Assembly: GCA_963691815.1 (NCBI GenBank)
Contig: OY829651.1
Coordinates: forward strand, 13,018,917-13,082,916
Origin: Echiichthys vipera
Lineage: Eukaryota > Chordata > Actinopteri > Perciformes > Trachinidae
Reading direction: 5' to 3'
Length of the DNA: 64,000 nucleotides
Made by a program: the position numbers and the translations under genes. Position 1 is the stretch's first letter; every line of letters starts with the position of its first letter. Shown piece after piece: positions 62,185 to 64,000 of the stretch. Below the pieces are notes generated by a model. The model made no database searches and was not told the origin of the DNA. It was given only the letters and a program-made list of their open reading frames with translations.

Positions 62185-62230
62185 CATATGTAGATGCCAA
62201 GGAACCAGGGTTCCTTGGCATCTACATATG
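62185..62230. repeat. Perfect palindrome, 22-bp arms, 2-bp centre
   Basis: CATATGTAGATGCCAAGGAA CC at 62185-62206 is followed by AG and its exact reverse complement at 62209-62230. No mismatch in 22 pairs. The flanks are not symmetrical, and the palindrome does not look like the edge of a known transposon. The 2-base centre is too tight for a usual pre-microRNA loop, although fraying would open it. Confidence 0.97.
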
Positions 62231-64000
62231 CTTGGCAAACTCATCTCAGATAGCATAAATTACAGGTGGTAGTAAAGTGTCATACTCTAACTTGTACCAG
62301 TCAGTATAGTTTTTAAAGAATGTCAATGGAAACATGAAGCTTTCAAAGAAGCTCAGTGCCACCACAGAGATGGAGAGATGCCCAGCAGCTTTACAAATAC
62401 TGCTTATTTATCAAGGAGGGAAAGGTCAGCGTCTGTTTTCTTGGAGAGCACAACCCTCTCTGTTTACCTGATTATTTCTTTCGCTGCTGTAGCTGACATG
62501 GATATTTATCATCCAGAACCATCCTTACCAAAAAACGTCCGTATAAGTTCCTCGTGAAACTTATAACGACCCATATTTACGTTTGTTGCTGGGAGGCCAC
62601 CTCTAGTGGCTGTAGTAAGTATTGAGGGAGCAAATGAGGAAGTAAGGGGAAGTATTATAAGAGCAAAACAGCCATTGTGCGACTGTTTCACAACATTAAA
62701 TAGGACGGTCATATTTTGTATTTGGAGTCATTGGCAATCAATTTAATCTGTTGTTTAGGTACGTGGACGAGTTGTAATCAACATCATGATCAAGACTACA
62801 TCAACACCATTCACTAGAATAACATCAGTAATCCAAAGCTCACTGTGAAAACCCAAACTCTAACAGGCTTGCATTGGTATAACAACAAAACTCTGTGAGC
62901 AGAATCTTTATGTAGGGAGTGTCCCTGCCCCTGATTTGACACATAGTTAATTTAAATCTGCACAAGTGCAGTGAATAATCAAAGTGGCACTTATGCAAAA
63001 TTGCTCTATATGACAGAAAGATTTATGAGGGGCATAATGTAAAAAAGTGTCACTGGAACGTGTTACCCCAACAACAAGTAATGAAAAAAAAATCACACAT
63101 ATAGCAAAAGGGTATTCAATTACACAAGCATACAGATGTATGTTTAACCCTAGTTTATAAATATTAATGTGGACAACAAGCCACATCTTTGGCAGGAACT
63201 GTACTTTGTAATCTGTGAAAATGGATTCTGTATGTCAGCTATTTCAATTCTCATCGCGCCGTGGAATTCAAGCAAAAGTTCATAGGTACCCACTTCCCCA
63301 TCCGTACATTCAATACAAGTTACAACACATCCAACTACACAATTTTCCCTTGTTGTTTAATCAAATATTAGACAAACCTAAAAACATACAGTGCAGTTGT
63401 AAACATGTTACAATTACCACATTAAGACAGCAGGAATGTGCTGTTTGAGATTTACAGTATGCAGGGACAGGTTAACATGTTACCTTGCAACACAGAATAC
63501 ACAGAACAGGGACAGCAAGGCCACACATCATGCAGAGCACAAGGTGACGTAGTACTGCAGATTATGCATGTAAATTAATCTAACAACACTATAGGCAATC
63601 GGGTAGCATGGAATACACTATGAGGGTATAAAAGGGTTAGTGTGTCATAAGCAGAAAAATGACATAATGTGCCATCATGTAGGCTGCTGTGTGGGATGAA
63701 ATGCCTGAAATAAAGTATGACTACAATTATGAGAGCTTAAGTGGTCTAGTGCACAAAAGTGTCTCTATTACTCATTTCTTTTATTCTGTCCAAGCAACTA
63801 AATGAATGAGAAGCCATCTTGCCATCAGTGTTCATGCCTTTGATTGCACAAACGGGATCAAGTGGTGCTATAAGCTGTTGTCAGCTAAACAAGTGAGTAA
63901 TGAAGATTTAGATCACTAATAAGGGCCTCAACACATTAACTGCTCTCCTCACACCATTTGAGCCTATAGATCAAGGTGTTCATGTTGGTTAAGCACAACT
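62231..64000. other. Non-coding stretch, no gene recognised
   Basis: About 62565-62720 (GGCCACCTCTAGTGGCTGTA and following) may be a dispersed repeat fragment, but I cannot name it. The rest shows no exon, repeat or RNA gene. Confidence 0.5.

Noticed and set aside
62185..62230. Palindrome considered as a standard microRNA precursor
   Set aside because: The 2-base centre and fully perfect stem are unlike usual precursors, and I recognise no known mature sequence.

Overview
This window looks like non-coding DNA from a ray-finned fish, probably a percomorph teleost. It is AT-rich and has long CA/GT, TA and CT microsatellites. Its dispersed repeats are typical of teleosts: a Tc1-type transposon, hAT-type ends beginning TAGGGCTG, Harbinger and pogo-like DNA elements, and LINE tails ending in ATAAATAAA or ATTGAATTGAAT. 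There is no bacterial signature, no operon, no CRISPR array, and no rRNA or tRNA gene that I can recognise. I find no intact protein-coding gene in the 64 kb, so the window is best read as intergenic DNA or the inside of a very large intron.

Layout. 1-9.7 kb is mostly unique sequence with a truncated Harbinger end (1.1 kb), a long CA repeat (4.6 kb), a weak first-exon candidate (6.2 kb), a dispersed repeat (7.3 kb) and a LINE-like tail (8.3 kb). 9.7-10.5 kb holds one hAT-type element inserted in another. 15.6-17.5 kb has a TA/GA repeat and a 1.16-kb element with roughly 255-bp inverted arms. 21.5-22.6 kb is a 5'-truncated Tc1 transposon whose transposase has lost all three catalytic residues. 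25.6 kb is a LINE 3' end, and 27-34 kb has several hAT-type fragments. 31.8-32.6 kb is a pogo-like deletion derivative that still carries the start of its DNA-binding domain. 35.4 kb is an L2-type LINE tail. 36.3 kb is a frameshifted hAT transposase piece. 43 kb has a dispersed repeat followed by a short palindromic element. 48.9-49.6 kb is the best candidate for a host-gene 5' exon (minus strand, CT/GA-rich promoter-like flank, good splice donor). 53.5-55.8 kb is a hAT-type element with a Harbinger element nested in it. The Harbinger copy keeps pieces of both its genes (Myb-like protein and transposase) and a CTG target duplication. 61.1 kb is another L2/SINE-like tail. 62.1-62.2 kb contains two adjacent perfect hairpins.

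The recognisable coding pieces are all fossils of mobile elements and do not form a working pathway. The points most worth a second look are the twin hairpins at 62.1 kb, the nested Harbinger-in-hAT structure, the long-armed foldback at 16.3 kb, and the possible first exon at 48.9-49.4 kb. All family assignments come from reading the sequence by eye. No database search was possible.
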